Assembly: GCF_030389965.1 (NCBI RefSeq)
Contig: NZ_CP128400.1
Coordinates: forward strand, 1 to 64,000
DNA: 64,000 nucleotides
DNA from: Candidatus Chlorohelix allophototropha
Lineage (GTDB): Bacteria; Chloroflexota; Chloroflexia; Chloroheliales; Chloroheliaceae
Direction of reading: 5' to 3'
Shown here: positions 1-9,782 of the stretch, one piece after another
How positions within the stretch are numbered: the stretch's first letter is position 1
Layout: every line of letters begins with the position of its first letter
Program-made: the position numbers and the translations under genes
The notes under the pieces: generated by a model
The model's database searches: none
Seen by the model: only the letters and a program-made list of their open reading frames with translations
Told to the model about the DNA's origin: nothing

Positions 1-1539
1 TTGAAGCTTAGTAACTTACTGGAAGCGCTACCCTCTTTTGAATTGTTAAGCCACCAGAGCGCTGCCTCCAATGAAATTACTTCGGTGGTTTATTCCAGCC
101 GAGAAGTAACGCAAGACGCTCTGTTTGTGGCTGTGGTTGGTTTTCATACTGATGGTCATTTCTTTATTGCCGATGCCCTTTCTAAGGGGGCAACCGCAAT
201 AGTTGGTACTAACCGAGCTAAATTAGAGAATTACCTCGATTCAGCTAAGGACATTGCATTTATACTGGTTGAGGATGAGCGCACGGCGCTTGCTCATCTA
301 ACGGCTTGCCTGCATGATTATCCCGCCCAAAAACTCGGCGTTATTGGTGTAACCGGAACGGATGGGAAAACTACTACTACTTTCCTAATTTCCGCTTTAT
401 TGGATGCTGCCTGTTTGAGCAATGGCTTGATGGGTACGGTCGATTTCAAAATCGGTTCGCGTCGTTGGTCAAACGCTACCCGCCAAACAACTCCCGAAGC
501 CGCTGAAGTGCAAAGCCTGCTTTCTCAAATGGTAACAGAAAATATTCGTTACGCGATTCTAGAAAGCACCTCACATGCGCTCGCCTTACGCAAACTGGTG
601 GATTGTTTCTATGATATTGCGGTTCTGACCAATATAACCCACGAGCATCTTGAATTTCATGATACTTTTGAAAACTATCGGTTGGCAAAATCGCAACTGT
701 TCAGTTATTTGAATGAAGGTAGTTCCAAACCTTTTCTTAGTTTCCCCAAAACCGCTATTGTTAATGCCGATGACCCCCATGCCGGGATTTTCCGCGAGGC
801 TGCCGGAGACAAGCCTCAGCATCTTACTTATGGTATAAAAAACCGGGCTGACGTATTTGCCACCGATATTTACGCCAGTGTTACTAGCCTTGAATATACC
901 CTCAATACTCCTAAAGGTTTAATCCCCTTAAAATTAAAACTGGCGGGGGATTTTAATGTTTATAACAGTCTGGCTGCTGCCAGCGTTGGGTTGGTATTGG
1001 GTATAAGTTTGGAGCAAATAAAGGCTGGGCTGGAAAGCGTCTCAGGGGTACCGGGTCGAATGGAAGTAATCGAAGAAGGACAACCTTTCTCTGTAATAGT
1101 TGATTATGCTCATACCCCTGAATCGCTGGCTAAAGTTCTCAACATCTTGCGACCGTTAACCAGTAGTAAATTAATCGTTGTGTTTGGTAGCGCGGGTGAA
1201 CGTGATCGCGCCAAACGCCCAATGCAAGGCGCAATTGCAGCAACTCACGCCGATTTTGCGGTGTTTACCAACGAAGACCCTCGCCTTGAAGACGAGAATT
1301 TTATTTTGGATGAAATTGCAGCTGGGGCTGAAACCAACGGCTGGCATAATGGTCAGCAATTCTTGAAAATTCCCGACAGGCGCACCGCTATCGAAGCCGC
1401 TTTTTCTCGCGCAAAGGCTGGGGATACTGTGCTACTCGCCGGAAAAGGGCATGAGCAATCTATCATAATCGGTACAGAGAAAGTACCTTGGGATGAGCGT
1501 GATGCGGCACGAGCTGCCATAAAAAAGTTTATAGCTTAG
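1..1539 (+). CDS. murE: UDP-MurNAc-tripeptide synthetase (Mur ligase, MurE)
   Basis: Cytoplasmic ATP-dependent ligase that adds the third amino acid (usually a diamino acid) to UDP-MurNAc-L-Ala-D-Glu in peptidoglycan synthesis. The 512-residue product has the usual MurE length and three-domain order. The ATP-binding loop GTDGKTTTT lies at residues 119-127 (most Mur ligases have GTNGKT). The central domain holds NITHEHLEFH and the C-terminal domain has the substrate-specifying motif as EDPR (425-428) instead of the DNPR typical of meso-diaminopimelate enzymes. The TTG at base 1 could be the true start, but its ribosome site would lie outside the window, so the 5' end is uncertain. A lipid kinase gene follows one base after the stop, suggesting co-transcription. 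Family assignment is sure; the third amino acid (DAP, Orn or Lys) is not. Confidence 0.93.
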   Translation: MKLSNLLEALPSFELLSHQSAASNEITSVVYSSREVTQDALFVAVVGFHTDGHFFIADALSKGATAIVGTNRAKLENYLDSAKDIAFILVEDERTALAHLTACLHDYPAQKLGVIGVTGTDGKTTTTFLISALLDAACLSNGLMGTVDFKIGSRRWSNATRQTTPEAAEVQSLLSQMVTENIRYAILESTSHALALRKLVDCFYDIAVLTNITHEHLEFHDTFENYRLAKSQLFSYLNEGSSKPFLSFPKTAIVNADDPHAGIFREAAGDKPQHLTYGIKNRADVFATDIYASVTSLEYTLNTPKGLIPLKLKLAGDFNVYNSLAAASVGLVLGISLEQIKAGLESVSGVPGRMEVIEEGQPFSVIVDYAHTPESLAKVLNILRPLTSSKLIVVFGSAGERDRAKRPMQGAIAATHADFAVFTNEDPRLEDENFILDEIAAGAETNGWHNGQQFLKIPDRRTAIEAAFSRAKAGDTVLLAGKGHEQSIIIGTEKVPWDERDAARAAIKKFIA

Positions 1540-1540
1540 C

Positions 1541-2491
1541 GTGGCTACTGCAATGAAGATATTCATAATCTATAACCCGGCAGCGGGTTCGGCGCGGCGC
1601 TTTAACAGACTTTCTAGGTTGATACACAATCTAAGCCTCATGGGTCATTCCATTACGCTCTATCCCACCAGATTCGGCGGAGAAGCCACGGAATTGGCTA
1701 ATCGGGCAATTGCGGAAGGGGCTGAAGTAATAGTTGCGGTCGGTGGGGATGGTACGGTAAACGAGATTGTGCAAGCGCTGGCGGGCAAGAGAGTCCCTCT
1801 GGCGGTTTATCCTTCCGGCACAACCAATGTGTGGTGCCAGCAAATCAATATGCCGGTCAATCCAAGACTGGCTTCGGAAGTTATCAGCAGTGGCGCACGG
1901 AAGCAAGTTGATCTAGGTTGGGTTGATGGCAGATATTTTTTGCTGATGCTGGGTATTGGCTTTGATGGAGAAGTAGTTAAGGGCATCAATCCGGGCTTGA
2001 AGCAACGCTTGGGAAAATTAGCGTATGTGTTTTCAGGATTAAAGGCGCTTAACTATCGCGCCCGCGAAGTTTCAATTACCCTTGAAACTAAAGAATCTTT
2101 TGAATTGCGTCAGAAATATCATTCAGGTATGTTGATTTTTACAAATTCAGAGAGATATGCCATTCTCAAAATAGCGCATGAAGCTCAGTTAGACGATGGG
2201 TCATTGAACCTGCTGGTTTTTGAAGATTATGGCTTTATCAGCAAAATCAAACGTGCCATTTCACTGGCTTTAAATCGGACTGAACAAGACCCGCGAATTG
2301 CCCGATTTGCTATCAAGAGTGCGAAAATTGAACTGAAAAAACCTGCGGCGGGTCAAATTGATGGCGATTTCTGGGGGCAATGTGGTCCTGAGCCTTTGGA
2401 AATACGATGTGTACCCGGTGCACTTGACGTTATTGTACCGCATGACGCACCCGGCAATATTTTCATAAATCAAACTCTCAAGATAACCTAA
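1541..2491 (+). CDS. Diacylglycerol kinase-like lipid kinase (DAGK catalytic domain, YegS/DgkB type)
   Basis: Predicted lipid kinase that phosphorylates diacylglycerol or a related lipid at the membrane face. The N-terminal catalytic domain has YNPAAGS at 11-17 and the nucleotide-binding GGDGT at 68-72, followed by VNEIVQAL and YPSGTTNVW, all hallmarks of the family; the C-terminal half holds the beta-rich domain with GQIDGDFWG. Length (316) is normal. The GTG at 1541 is used here; an in-frame ATG at 1553 would give a protein four residues shorter and neither has a clear Shine-Dalgarno sequence. It follows murE with one base between, so it is probably co-transcribed, perhaps recycling lipid made during envelope synthesis (inference). 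Confidence 0.85.
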   Translation: MATAMKIFIIYNPAAGSARRFNRLSRLIHNLSLMGHSITLYPTRFGGEATELANRAIAEGAEVIVAVGGDGTVNEIVQALAGKRVPLAVYPSGTTNVWCQQINMPVNPRLASEVISSGARKQVDLGWVDGRYFLLMLGIGFDGEVVKGINPGLKQRLGKLAYVFSGLKALNYRAREVSITLETKESFELRQKYHSGMLIFTNSERYAILKIAHEAQLDDGSLNLLVFEDYGFISKIKRAISLALNRTEQDPRIARFAIKSAKIELKKPAAGQIDGDFWGQCGPEPLEIRCVPGALDVIVPHDAPGNIFINQTLKIT

Positions 2492-2495
2492 CCTA

Positions 2496-3332
2496 TCAAG
2501 GGCGAGGGAAATTAGCAGGGGGCGAGGCATCAATACCAACTGCGCCAAAATCTCGATAGGCGTAAAGAGCTTCGTAATCTAAGTCTCCAGCTTTAATATT
2601 TAATTGCCTTTGTTGTATAGTTGCGTTAGCGGTGTCGATCCATACTGTCATTGTAGCGTTACCTGTAAATCCCGCCAAGCTTTTGTCCGTCCCGGTTACA
2701 GAAAGTATTCCCAATGCGTCCGCTCCAAAACCACCTTTCTCAGAAAAGGCTAAGCTTACAGGTAAAGAGAAAGATAAGCGGGTAAGTTCTTTTCCATTTA
2801 CTTGTTCTTTCCCTTCGGTTTTTACTTCCTGCGCTTTATCAATTAACGATACAGGCAACGTGGCGGCGCTCTTAAAGCCATCTTCGAGCTTTCTCCAAAC
2901 CGCAAGAGATACCAACCGCTGCCAACTTTCGCCTGCTATTACCAGCGTTTCAACTTGTTGGTGTTGGCTTCCCACAGTTAATTCAAGATTTAATTTCAAA
3001 TTGTTAGTAGCATAGCTGCCTTCACCCTCGGCAGTAACTAGCATACCGGGATTAATAATTTCTTTTTGAGTTACCTTAAAGCGATAGGCTTGTTTTTCTT
3101 GGTTTTGAAAAGCAGCTTTTAACAGATTTATTGTTTCAGTTTCAGAGCTTGCTGGCGTTAAGCTTGCCGAAACTAGGTTAGTAGATGTAATAGCTGCTGT
3201 AACGTTTTGTGGTACAGGAGTAAGGGTTACTGGTTTTGTTATGGTTACAGTGGGAGTGGGATTATCGCTACAGGCGCTAAGAATAATAAGGATGAAACAA
3301 AATAGCAAGGTGGTTTGCAAAAGTTTTGACAA
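2496..3332 (-). CDS. Secreted lipoprotein, LppX/LolA-like fold possible
   Basis: Predicted membrane-anchored lipoprotein of 278 residues. I chose the TTG at 3332 because GGAG stands seven bases upstream and the product then begins with a textbook lipoprotein signal: MSKLL, a hydrophobic run, and a lipobox ending LSAC with the Cys at residue 21. An upstream in-frame ATG at 3401 would put 23 non-signal-like residues in front. After the Cys comes a Thr/Pro-rich linker, then a beta-rich domain with alternating hydrophobic strands and VWIDTANATIQQRQL, a pattern I associate with LppX/LprG or LolA-like lipoproteins in Chloroflexota and Actinobacteria. Function unknown. It is convergent with the lipid kinase gene, only four bases apart, with no terminator visible between them. 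Confidence 0.75.
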   Translation of the reverse strand: MSKLLQTTLLFCFILIILSACSDNPTPTVTITKPVTLTPVPQNVTAAITSTNLVSASLTPASSETETINLLKAAFQNQEKQAYRFKVTQKEIINPGMLVTAEGEGSYATNNLKLNLELTVGSQHQQVETLVIAGESWQRLVSLAVWRKLEDGFKSAATLPVSLIDKAQEVKTEGKEQVNGKELTRLSFSLPVSLAFSEKGGFGADALGILSVTGTDKSLAGFTGNATMTVWIDTANATIQQRQLNIKAGDLDYEALYAYRDFGAVGIDASPPANFPRP

Positions 3333-3409
3333 TATTTTCTCCAATTGCAGTGTTGGAAAGAATGATTTGCCGCACACCCAGTGGAAAATGGCAAGCGGCA
3401 AAATTTAAC

Positions 3410-3670
3410 TTACTTACCGCTCCAGCGTTTGAGCTTCCCAATATCTTTTGTCATCATATTAATCATCAAGCCGGGGAAGTGCATATCCTTCAACTTCCCT
3501 TTGACTTTGACTAACATTTGATTCATGGTTAAATCAGGCTCGGTGTAGCTGCCGTTTTGATAACAATTGCTGCAAAATTCGCTATTCTTGCTACCATCGG
3601 CATTAGTACCTCCGCCCTTGGGGTCACGCGCTAAAGGCATACCGCAACTCTGGCAATTTGTAGTAGCCAT
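3410..3670 (-). CDS. Small putative zinc-ribbon protein
   Basis: An 86-residue protein resembling the 'putative zinc ribbon' family: CQSCGMPL at 6-13, then GGGTNADGS, then FCSNCYQNG, giving two CxxC pairs that would bind one Zn ion. The motif DLTMNQML after the second pair is also typical. GGAGG lies about ten bases upstream of the ATG. Members are widespread and of unknown biochemical role; they are often thought to be nucleic-acid or protein binders. It precedes the lipoprotein gene on the same strand (77-base gap). Confidence 0.8.
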   Translation of the reverse strand: MATTNCQSCGMPLARDPKGGGTNADGSKNSEFCSNCYQNGSYTEPDLTMNQMLVKVKGKLKDMHFPGLMINMMTKDIGKLKRWSGK

Positions 3671-3762
3671 CTCTCTTTTTCCTCCGATCTTTTAGAACAT
3701 TAATTCTCAGTAATACGGTAATATACCATTAATAGAATACCATAATACGGGTGTAGGTTTCA

Positions 3763-3790
3763 TTGACAATTTCGCGGAAAAGGCTAATAC
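3763..3790 (+). promoter_or_regulatory. Probable housekeeping promoter of pgm
   Basis: TTGACA at 3763-3768, a 16-base gap, then TAATAC at 3785-3790 (or AATACT with 17). It is the only near-consensus pair in the 196-base gap and points at pgm, with transcription expected from about 3797 and a leader near 70 bases. An AAGGAG ribosome site lies nine bases before the pgm ATG. Confidence 0.5.
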
Positions 3791-3866
3791 TATCCTATAG
3801 TTAGTCTCGAAATAAGCCTCAAAATTTTAAAAATAAAATAGGATCAACAATAAGGAGTATTCAGTT

Positions 3867-5504
3867 ATGGCAATTAGCCCATTAGCCGGTAAACCTGCTC
3901 CAGCACAGCTAATTATTGATGTTGATAAACTTATCGACCAGTATTATCGGTTGCATCCCGATGTTTCTGACCCTCAACAACAGGTGCAGTTTGGCACATC
4001 CGGGCATCGTGGCTCTTCTGCTAACGCTGCTTTCAATGAAGACCATATTTTAGCAGCGACTCAAGCGATTGTGGAATACCGACAGAGCAAAAATATTAGC
4101 GGACCACTGTTTCTCGGCATAGATACCCATGCGCTTTCTGCTCCGGCGAATCGCACTACGTTGGAAGTGCTTGCCGCGCATGGCGTTGAGGTTTTTATTG
4201 CCAAGAACAACGGTTACACCCCTACTCCGGTTATTTCACATGCTATTTTGGCTTATAACAAAGGACGAACTGCCGGGCTTTCCGATGGGATAGTGGTTAC
4301 TCCTTCCCATAATCCGCCTGCCGATGGTGGGTATAAGTACAACCCGCCAAACGGTGGTCCTGCCGATGTGGATATTACGGGTTGGGTGCAAAATCGCGCT
4401 AATGATTTGTTGAAGAACAAAAACAGGGAAGTGAAACGCATCTCTTACGAAATGGCTCTCAAGGCTGCCACTACCCACCAATATGATTACATCACTCCTT
4501 ACGTGAATGACTTGGTTAATGTAATTGACCTTGAAGCTATTCAGGAAGCAGGATTGAGATTGGGCGCAGATCCGCTTGGGGGTGCGAGCGTAGCATATTG
4601 GGAGCCGATTGCCGATCGCTACGGCTTGAATATTACGGTGGTTAACAATCTGGTTGACCCCACTTTCCGCTTTATGTCGGTTGACCATGATGGCAAAATC
4701 CGCATGGATTGTTCCTCACCTTACGCGATGGCGAATCTTATCGGCTTGAAGGATAGCTACGATATTGCCTTTGGTAATGATGCAGACTCAGACCGTCATG
4801 GGATTGTTACGCCGAGCGTAGGCTTGATGAACCCTAACCACTTTCTTTCGGTTGCGATCTGGTATCTATTCCAGAACCGCAAAGATTGGTCACCTACTAG
4901 CGCAATCGGTAAAACGCTGGTGAGCAGTTCTATGATTGACCGAGTTGGCAAGGACATAGGACGGGTTGTGTCAGAAGTTCCGGTCGGGTTTAAATGGTTT
5001 GTAGATGGTCTGGTGGACGGTAGTTTTGGATTTGGCGGCGAAGAAAGCGCGGGCGCATCCTTCTTGCGAAAAGATGGCACGGTTTGGACTACCGACAAAG
5101 ATGGCATAATCATGGATTTGCTCGCGGCAGAAATTACCGCGAAAACGGGCAGAGACCCCGGTTTGCACTATCAAGATTTAACCGAGAAACTTGGCACTCC
5201 CTACTACAATCGCGTAGATGCGCCCGCTACTCCTGAACAGAAAGCGCGCCTCAAAAAGCTGTCGCCTGAAGATGTGAAGGCTGAGAGTATGGCAGGGGAG
5301 AAGATATTGGCACGTTTGACCAAAGCGCCCGGTAATGGCGCAGAGATTGGCGGTTTGAAGATTGTGACCGAGAACGGTTGGTTCGCGGCACGTCCCTCTG
5401 GCACTGAGAATGTCTATAAGATTTATGCCGAGAGCTTTATCAGTCAGCAACACCTTGCGCAAATTCTGAGTGAGGCTCAGGAAATCGTTACACAGGCGCT
5501 TTAA
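3867..5504 (+). CDS. pgm: Phosphoglucomutase, alpha-D-glucose-specific
   Basis: Interconverts glucose 1-phosphate and glucose 6-phosphate, linking glycolysis with glycogen and sugar-nucleotide synthesis. The 545-residue length equals that of E. coli Pgm (546). The phosphoserine loop TPSHNPP sits at 145-151 (Ser147), the Mg-binding loop DADSD at 305-309, the sugar-binding loop GGEESAGAS in domain 3 and the phosphate-binding loop [10 protein letters not shown] near the C-terminus. The ATG has AAGGAG nine bases upstream and a likely promoter further up. The gene stands alone and is convergent with tex, with a shared hairpin terminator between them. All catalytic motifs are intact. Confidence 0.95.
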   Translation: MAISPLAGKPAPAQLIIDVDKLIDQYYRLHPDVSDPQQQVQFGTSGHRGSSANAAFNEDHILAATQAIVEYRQSKNISGPLFLGIDTHALSAPANRTTLEVLAAHGVEVFIAKNNGYTPTPVISHAILAYNKGRTAGLSDGIVVTPSHNPPADGGYKYNPPNGGPADVDITGWVQNRANDLLKNKNREVKRISYEMALKAATTHQYDYITPYVNDLVNVIDLEAIQEAGLRLGADPLGGASVAYWEPIADRYGLNITVVNNLVDPTFRFMSVDHDGKIRMDCSSPYAMANLIGLKDSYDIAFGNDADSDRHGIVTPSVGLMNPNHFLSVAIWYLFQNRKDWSPTSAIGKTLVSSSMIDRVGKDIGRVVSEVPVGFKWFVDGLVDGSFGFGGEESAGASFLRKDGTVWTTDKDGIIMDLLAAEITAKTGRDPGLHYQDLTEKLGTPYYNRVDAPATPEQKARLKKLSPEDVKAESMAGEKILARLTKAPGNGAEIGGLKIVTENGWFAARPSGTENVYKIYAESFISQQHLAQILSEAQEIVTQAL

Positions 5505-5511
5505 AAGCAAA

Positions 5512-5546
5512 AACCGCCGGAAGAAATATGACTCTCTCCGGCGGTT
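5512..5546. terminator. Bidirectional intrinsic terminator between pgm and tex
   Basis: Perfect 10-bp stem AACCGCCGGA / TCCGGCGGTT (5512-5521 and 5537-5546) with a 15-base loop. Read on the minus strand it is followed by a T-rich tail (TTTTTGCTTTT), so it suits the end of tex best; on the plus strand only TTT follows. It lies exactly between the two convergent stop codons. Confidence 0.8.
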
Positions 5547-5571
5547 TCTCCCTGATATGGGCGGGTTAGGC

Positions 5572-7776
5572 TCAGGGCAATTTCATGCTCAAGCTAACTC
5601 GCCCACGCTTTTCATCTATGCCTAGCACTTTCACCTCGATAATCTGCCCAACCTGTACCACATCCAATGGGTGCTTGATAAAGCGATTGCTCATTTCGGT
5701 GATATGCACCAAGCCATCCTGTTTCAAACCAATATCCACAAATGCGCCGAAATCAATCACGTTGCGGACTGTGCCTTTAAGTACCATACCGGGTTTTAGG
5801 TCTTGAAGTTTTAGTACATCATTTCGCAAGATCGGCTTGGGAAGCTCATCGCGTGGGTCGCGTCCGGGCTTTTCAAGGTCATCCAGAATATCGGAAAGAG
5901 TCAACGCGCCCACGCCGAGTTGCCGAGCTATCTCATCAACGCTTTTTAGTTTTGATCTGAATTCTTTTACGGCAACGGCTGAAGGTAGTGTGGTAGCTTT
6001 GCTATTACCCAGACCTACTAGACTTAATAACTTAGTCGCTGCCTCGTAGCTTTCAGGGTGTACAAAGGTATTATCCAGTGGGTTAGTGCCGTCTGGAATT
6101 TTCAAAAATCCGGCTGCTTGCTCGAAGGCTTTTTCACCCAAGCCCGGTACTTTGAGCAACTCCCGCCGGGTTTTGAAAGAGCCTTTTGTCTCCCGATAGG
6201 TTACGATTGAATCTGCTACCTTGCGATTAATTCCCGAAACATAGCGCAAAAGGGCAGAAGAAGCGGTGTTCAAATTTACCCCTACATAGTTTACACACGA
6301 CTCTACCACTGCATCGAGCGTTTGCCCAAGTGTTTTCTGGTCAACATCATGTTGGTACAAGCCCACCCCGATAGCTTTCGGCTCAACCTTGACCAATTCG
6401 GCTAAGGGGTCTTGCAAGCGGCGGGCAATTGAAATATTACCACGTTGGGTAACATCGAGATCGGGAAATTCCTTTCGCGCCAATTCGCTGGCACTATAAA
6501 CAGATGCGCCTGCCTCGCTCACAATCACATAGGAGGGCTTCGGTTCTGGGCAAGCGGCAATTACCTCCGCTACCAGCATTTCGGTTTCCCGGCTGGCAGT
6601 GCCGTTTCCGATTGCAAAGACATTTACCTTGAAACGCTTGGTTAATTCAAGCAGAATTTTCTTTGAGCCTTCCCAATCATTTTTTGGTTCGTGCGGGTAA
6701 ATATTCAGGTTGGCAATCGGCTTCCCGGTGGTATCAATCACCGCAACTTTGCAACCGGTACGAAAACCGGGGTCAATTCCCAACACTGCCATGCCACGCA
6801 AGGGCGGTTGCAACAAAAGTTGGCGCAGGTTGGCGGCAAATATTTTAATGGCGTGTGCTTCCGCCTGTTCGGTCAAAGCGGCGCGTACTTCGTTTTGGAG
6901 GGAAGGAATCAGCAACCGTTTCAAGCTATCCGCAATCGCTGTTTCCAGTTCGGTTCTGAAGATGCAGCGCGAATCTGCCGGGTAATTATATGCGGCTGCT
7001 TTTTCAGCAACTCCGGGTGGCAAGGCTAGATTTACCTTCAATGCTTCCTCACTCTCACCCCGATTAATAGCAAGGATGCGATGCGGTGGGATTTTGGCGA
7101 CAGGTTCGGCATAATCGTAGTATTGCTGATACTTGCCCTCCTCGTCTTTTGCGCCCTTTGCCAGCATTGCGCTAAAGGAGGCTTGCTTGAGAAATAGCTG
7201 GCGCAACTCCCGGCGCAAGTTTGCATCCTCCGCCACCTGCTCAGCCACAATATCCCTTGCCCCACTCAAGGCTGTTTCGCCGGAATCCACCCCTTTTTCA
7301 GGATTTATAAATTTAGCAGCATAATCTCCGGGTTTGCCGTTAAAGGTTTTCTGAGAGAGTATCAGATTGGCAAGTGGCTCAAGCCCTTTTTCGCGAGCGG
7401 CGGTGGCGCGTGTATGTCGTTTGGGGCGATAGGGTAAGTATAAATCCTCTATCTCCTGTAAAATCACCGCTTTCTCAATTGCCGCTTTTAATTCGGCAGT
7501 AAGTTTCCCCTGTTGTTCAATAGAGGCTACTATTTCCTGTTTACGGCGGGAAAGCTGGCGCAGATAAGTTACGCGCTTTTCAAGCTGGCGCAACTGTTCC
7601 TCATCCAGATTGCCCGTAACTTCCTTGCGGTAGCGCGAGATAAAGGGAATCGTTGCGCCCTCGTCCAGCAGTTCAAGCGCGTTACGCGCCGAAGCGGTTC
7701 TGAGTTTTAGCTCTGCCGCCGCTTGCTCAATTATCCAATTTTCATTTACCAGTGTAGTTGAATCAGAAGATACCAA
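5572..7776 (-). CDS. tex: Tex-family transcription accessory protein (YqgF-like, HhH, S1 domains)
   Basis: Nucleic-acid-binding protein of the Tex/YhgF family, implicated in transcription and RNA-related processes in other bacteria. Domain order is canonical: N-terminal helical region with FISRYRKEVTGNLDEEQLR, a YqgF/RNase-H-like fold starting with GIDPGFRTG near residue 333, tandem helix-hairpin-helix segments (about 500-560, LLKVPGLGEKAFEQAAGF), and a C-terminal S1 domain (about 662-734, GTVRNVIDFGAFVDIG). At 734 residues it is slightly shorter than E. coli YhgF (773). The TTG at 7776 is supported by AGGAG six bases upstream. The RraA-like gene lies just upstream on the same strand (25-base gap), so they may share a transcript. 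Confidence 0.93.
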   Translation of the reverse strand: MVSSDSTTLVNENWIIEQAAAELKLRTASARNALELLDEGATIPFISRYRKEVTGNLDEEQLRQLEKRVTYLRQLSRRKQEIVASIEQQGKLTAELKAAIEKAVILQEIEDLYLPYRPKRHTRATAAREKGLEPLANLILSQKTFNGKPGDYAAKFINPEKGVDSGETALSGARDIVAEQVAEDANLRRELRQLFLKQASFSAMLAKGAKDEEGKYQQYYDYAEPVAKIPPHRILAINRGESEEALKVNLALPPGVAEKAAAYNYPADSRCIFRTELETAIADSLKRLLIPSLQNEVRAALTEQAEAHAIKIFAANLRQLLLQPPLRGMAVLGIDPGFRTGCKVAVIDTTGKPIANLNIYPHEPKNDWEGSKKILLELTKRFKVNVFAIGNGTASRETEMLVAEVIAACPEPKPSYVIVSEAGASVYSASELARKEFPDLDVTQRGNISIARRLQDPLAELVKVEPKAIGVGLYQHDVDQKTLGQTLDAVVESCVNYVGVNLNTASSALLRYVSGINRKVADSIVTYRETKGSFKTRRELLKVPGLGEKAFEQAAGFLKIPDGTNPLDNTFVHPESYEAATKLLSLVGLGNSKATTLPSAVAVKEFRSKLKSVDEIARQLGVGALTLSDILDDLEKPGRDPRDELPKPILRNDVLKLQDLKPGMVLKGTVRNVIDFGAFVDIGLKQDGLVHITEMSNRFIKHPLDVVQVGQIIEVKVLGIDEKRGRVSLSMKLP

Positions 7777-7801
7777 AAGAAGCTCCTGTAGGGGGTAATA
7801 T

Positions 7802-8419
7802 TTAACGGGTTAACATATCATCCAGGTATTTGAGGATGGCTTCGGTGTTGCCGGAAATTTTCGCTTCTCGGTTTATATCTTTTTCGAGCTTATCTTGCGA
7901 TTTTCGCAAAATCTCCTGCTCTTTTGATTGTGGGATTACAACTACTCCATCGGCATCTCCCACAATAATATCACCGGGATTAATCGAAACGCCTCCGCAG
8001 GAAATCGGTACGTTGATTTCGCCCACTCCGGCTTTACCGCTGGCAGCTACCGCCGTACCTTTGCAGAAAACCGGGAAATCCAGCTTCTTGATGCCTTGTA
8101 CATCTCGGATAACGCCGTCCACCACAAAGCCTTGTATCCCTAGCGTTTGCGCCATTCCAATTACAAAATCTCCGGCAATGGCGCGGTAAGTATCACCCTT
8201 AGCGTCAATCACCAGCACCTCTCCCGGCTGCGCGTTTCTCATCGCTTTCAGCGCGGCGAGGTTATCACCAACGGGCATTTTTACCGTCAAAGCCCTACCC
8301 GCGATTCTGTATTCTTCCTTGAGAGGCTTTATAGCTGAGTCTAGGTTGTTAAGCCCTTCCATAGCATCGGAAATACAGGTAGTGGGTAATTCTAAAAACT
8401 CTTTCAGAATGTTCTCCAA
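7802..8419 (-). CDS. RraA / HMG-CHA aldolase family protein
   Basis: RraA-fold protein of 205 residues. The family holds both the RNase E inhibitor RraA and class II 4-hydroxy-4-methyl-2-oxoglutarate/oxaloacetate aldolases. Visible signatures are PVGDNLAALKAM, PGEVLVID, GDFVIGMA and VDGVIRDV, the last carrying the Arg-Asp pair needed for aldolase activity; so an aldolase or decarboxylase role is at least as likely as an RNA role. I moved the start to the TTG at 8419, which has GGAG ten bases upstream and removes an overlap with the kinase gene; a longer reading to 8470 would add 17 unlikely residues. It follows the kinase gene on the same strand. Confidence 0.82.
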   Translation of the reverse strand: MENILKEFLELPTTCISDAMEGLNNLDSAIKPLKEEYRIAGRALTVKMPVGDNLAALKAMRNAQPGEVLVIDAKGDTYRAIAGDFVIGMAQTLGIQGFVVDGVIRDVQGIKKLDFPVFCKGTAVAASGKAGVGEINVPISCGGVSINPGDIIVGDADGVVVIPQSKEQEILRKSQDKLEKDINREAKISGNTEAILKYLDDMLTR

Positions 8420-8438
8420 GTCGAATGTTCTCCTATAT

Positions 8439-9737
8439 CTAAATGGGGTTCTGCAAATTTGAGAGTTCAAGACGGGCTTTTGAGTCGCCTAGTTTTACGG
8501 CTGTCTCAAGGTCGCGCATGGAATTATCGCGTTCACCCTGTAACTGATAAAGTATGCCCCTATTGCGGTATGCTGGTGCAAAATCGGGGTTGAGTTCCAA
8601 CGCCTTATCGAAATTTTTGCGAGCAAGGCTATAGAGTTCCAATTTCATGTAAGCCAAACCACGCTTGTTATACGTTAGCGGGGTGTGTTTGTGCTTCGAG
8701 CGATAGGTTAACAAAAGGCTGGTGATATAGAATGTCAGCGTTAGAAGTTTGAAACCTTCTTTGATGGTTTGCTCATTTTTTAAGTTTACATAACTCGATA
8801 TATCGGGCTTGTTTGGAGTATTAAAGCTATATTTAGGCGGGAGCGCGTAAGCTTTGGCAGGGGCTTGAATCGCATGCCTGAAATGCTGGGATAATTCACG
8901 CGCACTGGTATGTCTGTTGCCCGGCACTTTGGAGAGGACGCGATCAAAGACTTCATCTAGCGCAGGAGGATACGTAAGCCAAGCGGCGCGTTCACCCACT
9001 CGCGGCACTGGCGCATACATATGTTGACGCATGAGGCTGGCGGCAGTCCCTTGATAGGGTAACTGCCCCGTAAGCATTTGAAAGAGCAGAACCCCTAGCG
9101 CGTAAATATCGCTTTTCTTGCCCACTTTCTCATCCCAAATTTCGGGGGCAGCATACTCAGCCGTACCCCACACGCCACCGCTGCCAACCCCATTCAGGGT
9201 TAATTGAGGATTATTCAGTGGCATCGCCAACCCGAAATCTGCCAGTAAAACCCGATTGGCGTTATCCAGCAGAATATTTTCCGGTTTGATGTCCCGATGA
9301 ATCAAGCCCTGTCCGTGCGCCTCATCCAGCGCAGTAGCAATTTGCTCTAGTAAATATACTATTTGCTCAAGGGGTAAAGCTTTGCCCACTGAGGTTTTAT
9401 CCGGTTTTAACAATTGCGCCAGCGAACCGTTTGGGGCAAACTCGGTTACAATGTACGCTTGTTCGCGATTAATCTCGAAGTCCAGCACTCGCAGAATATG
9501 AGGGTGGCTAAAACGCGCCAACGCACTTGCTTCACGCTTGAGACTCTCACAAACCTGTGGGTCACGTAGGAAAGAGCGGTGTAAAAGTTTCAGGGCTACC
9601 GGGCGCGGTGGCTCGAACTTGGTATCTTTGGCATAATAAACCTCGCCAAAAGAGCCTTCACCAAGTGAGTAGTATAAGAAATATCGCCCTGCAATCAGTT
9701 GCCCGGAATAGTTGGCAGGAGGCCATGCACTTTGCAT
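8439..9737 (-). CDS. Eukaryotic-type Ser/Thr protein kinase with C-terminal TPRs
   Basis: Signalling kinase of 432 residues. The kinase domain spans about 17-275 with all core motifs: glycine loop GEGSFGEVYYAKD (26-38), Lys50 in VALKLL, HRD at 147-149, DFG at 167-169 and APE at 197-199. A moderately hydrophobic stretch (LTLTFYITSLLL, near 330-345) may touch the membrane; the C-terminus holds about three TPR helices pairs (YNKRGLAYMKLELYSLA; AYRNRGILYQLQGE), likely for partner binding. GAGGTG lies seven bases before the ATG. A good promoter lies upstream. Substrates are not indicated by the neighbours. Confidence 0.92.
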   Translation of the reverse strand: MQSAWPPANYSGQLIAGRYFLYYSLGEGSFGEVYYAKDTKFEPPRPVALKLLHRSFLRDPQVCESLKREASALARFSHPHILRVLDFEINREQAYIVTEFAPNGSLAQLLKPDKTSVGKALPLEQIVYLLEQIATALDEAHGQGLIHRDIKPENILLDNANRVLLADFGLAMPLNNPQLTLNGVGSGGVWGTAEYAAPEIWDEKVGKKSDIYALGVLLFQMLTGQLPYQGTAASLMRQHMYAPVPRVGERAAWLTYPPALDEVFDRVLSKVPGNRHTSARELSQHFRHAIQAPAKAYALPPKYSFNTPNKPDISSYVNLKNEQTIKEGFKLLTLTFYITSLLLTYRSKHKHTPLTYNKRGLAYMKLELYSLARKNFDKALELNPDFAPAYRNRGILYQLQGERDNSMRDLETAVKLGDSKARLELSNLQNPI

Positions 9738-9782
9738 AACTGCACCTCATGAATCCATAACAGCGTTTGAAACCGTGCGCCT

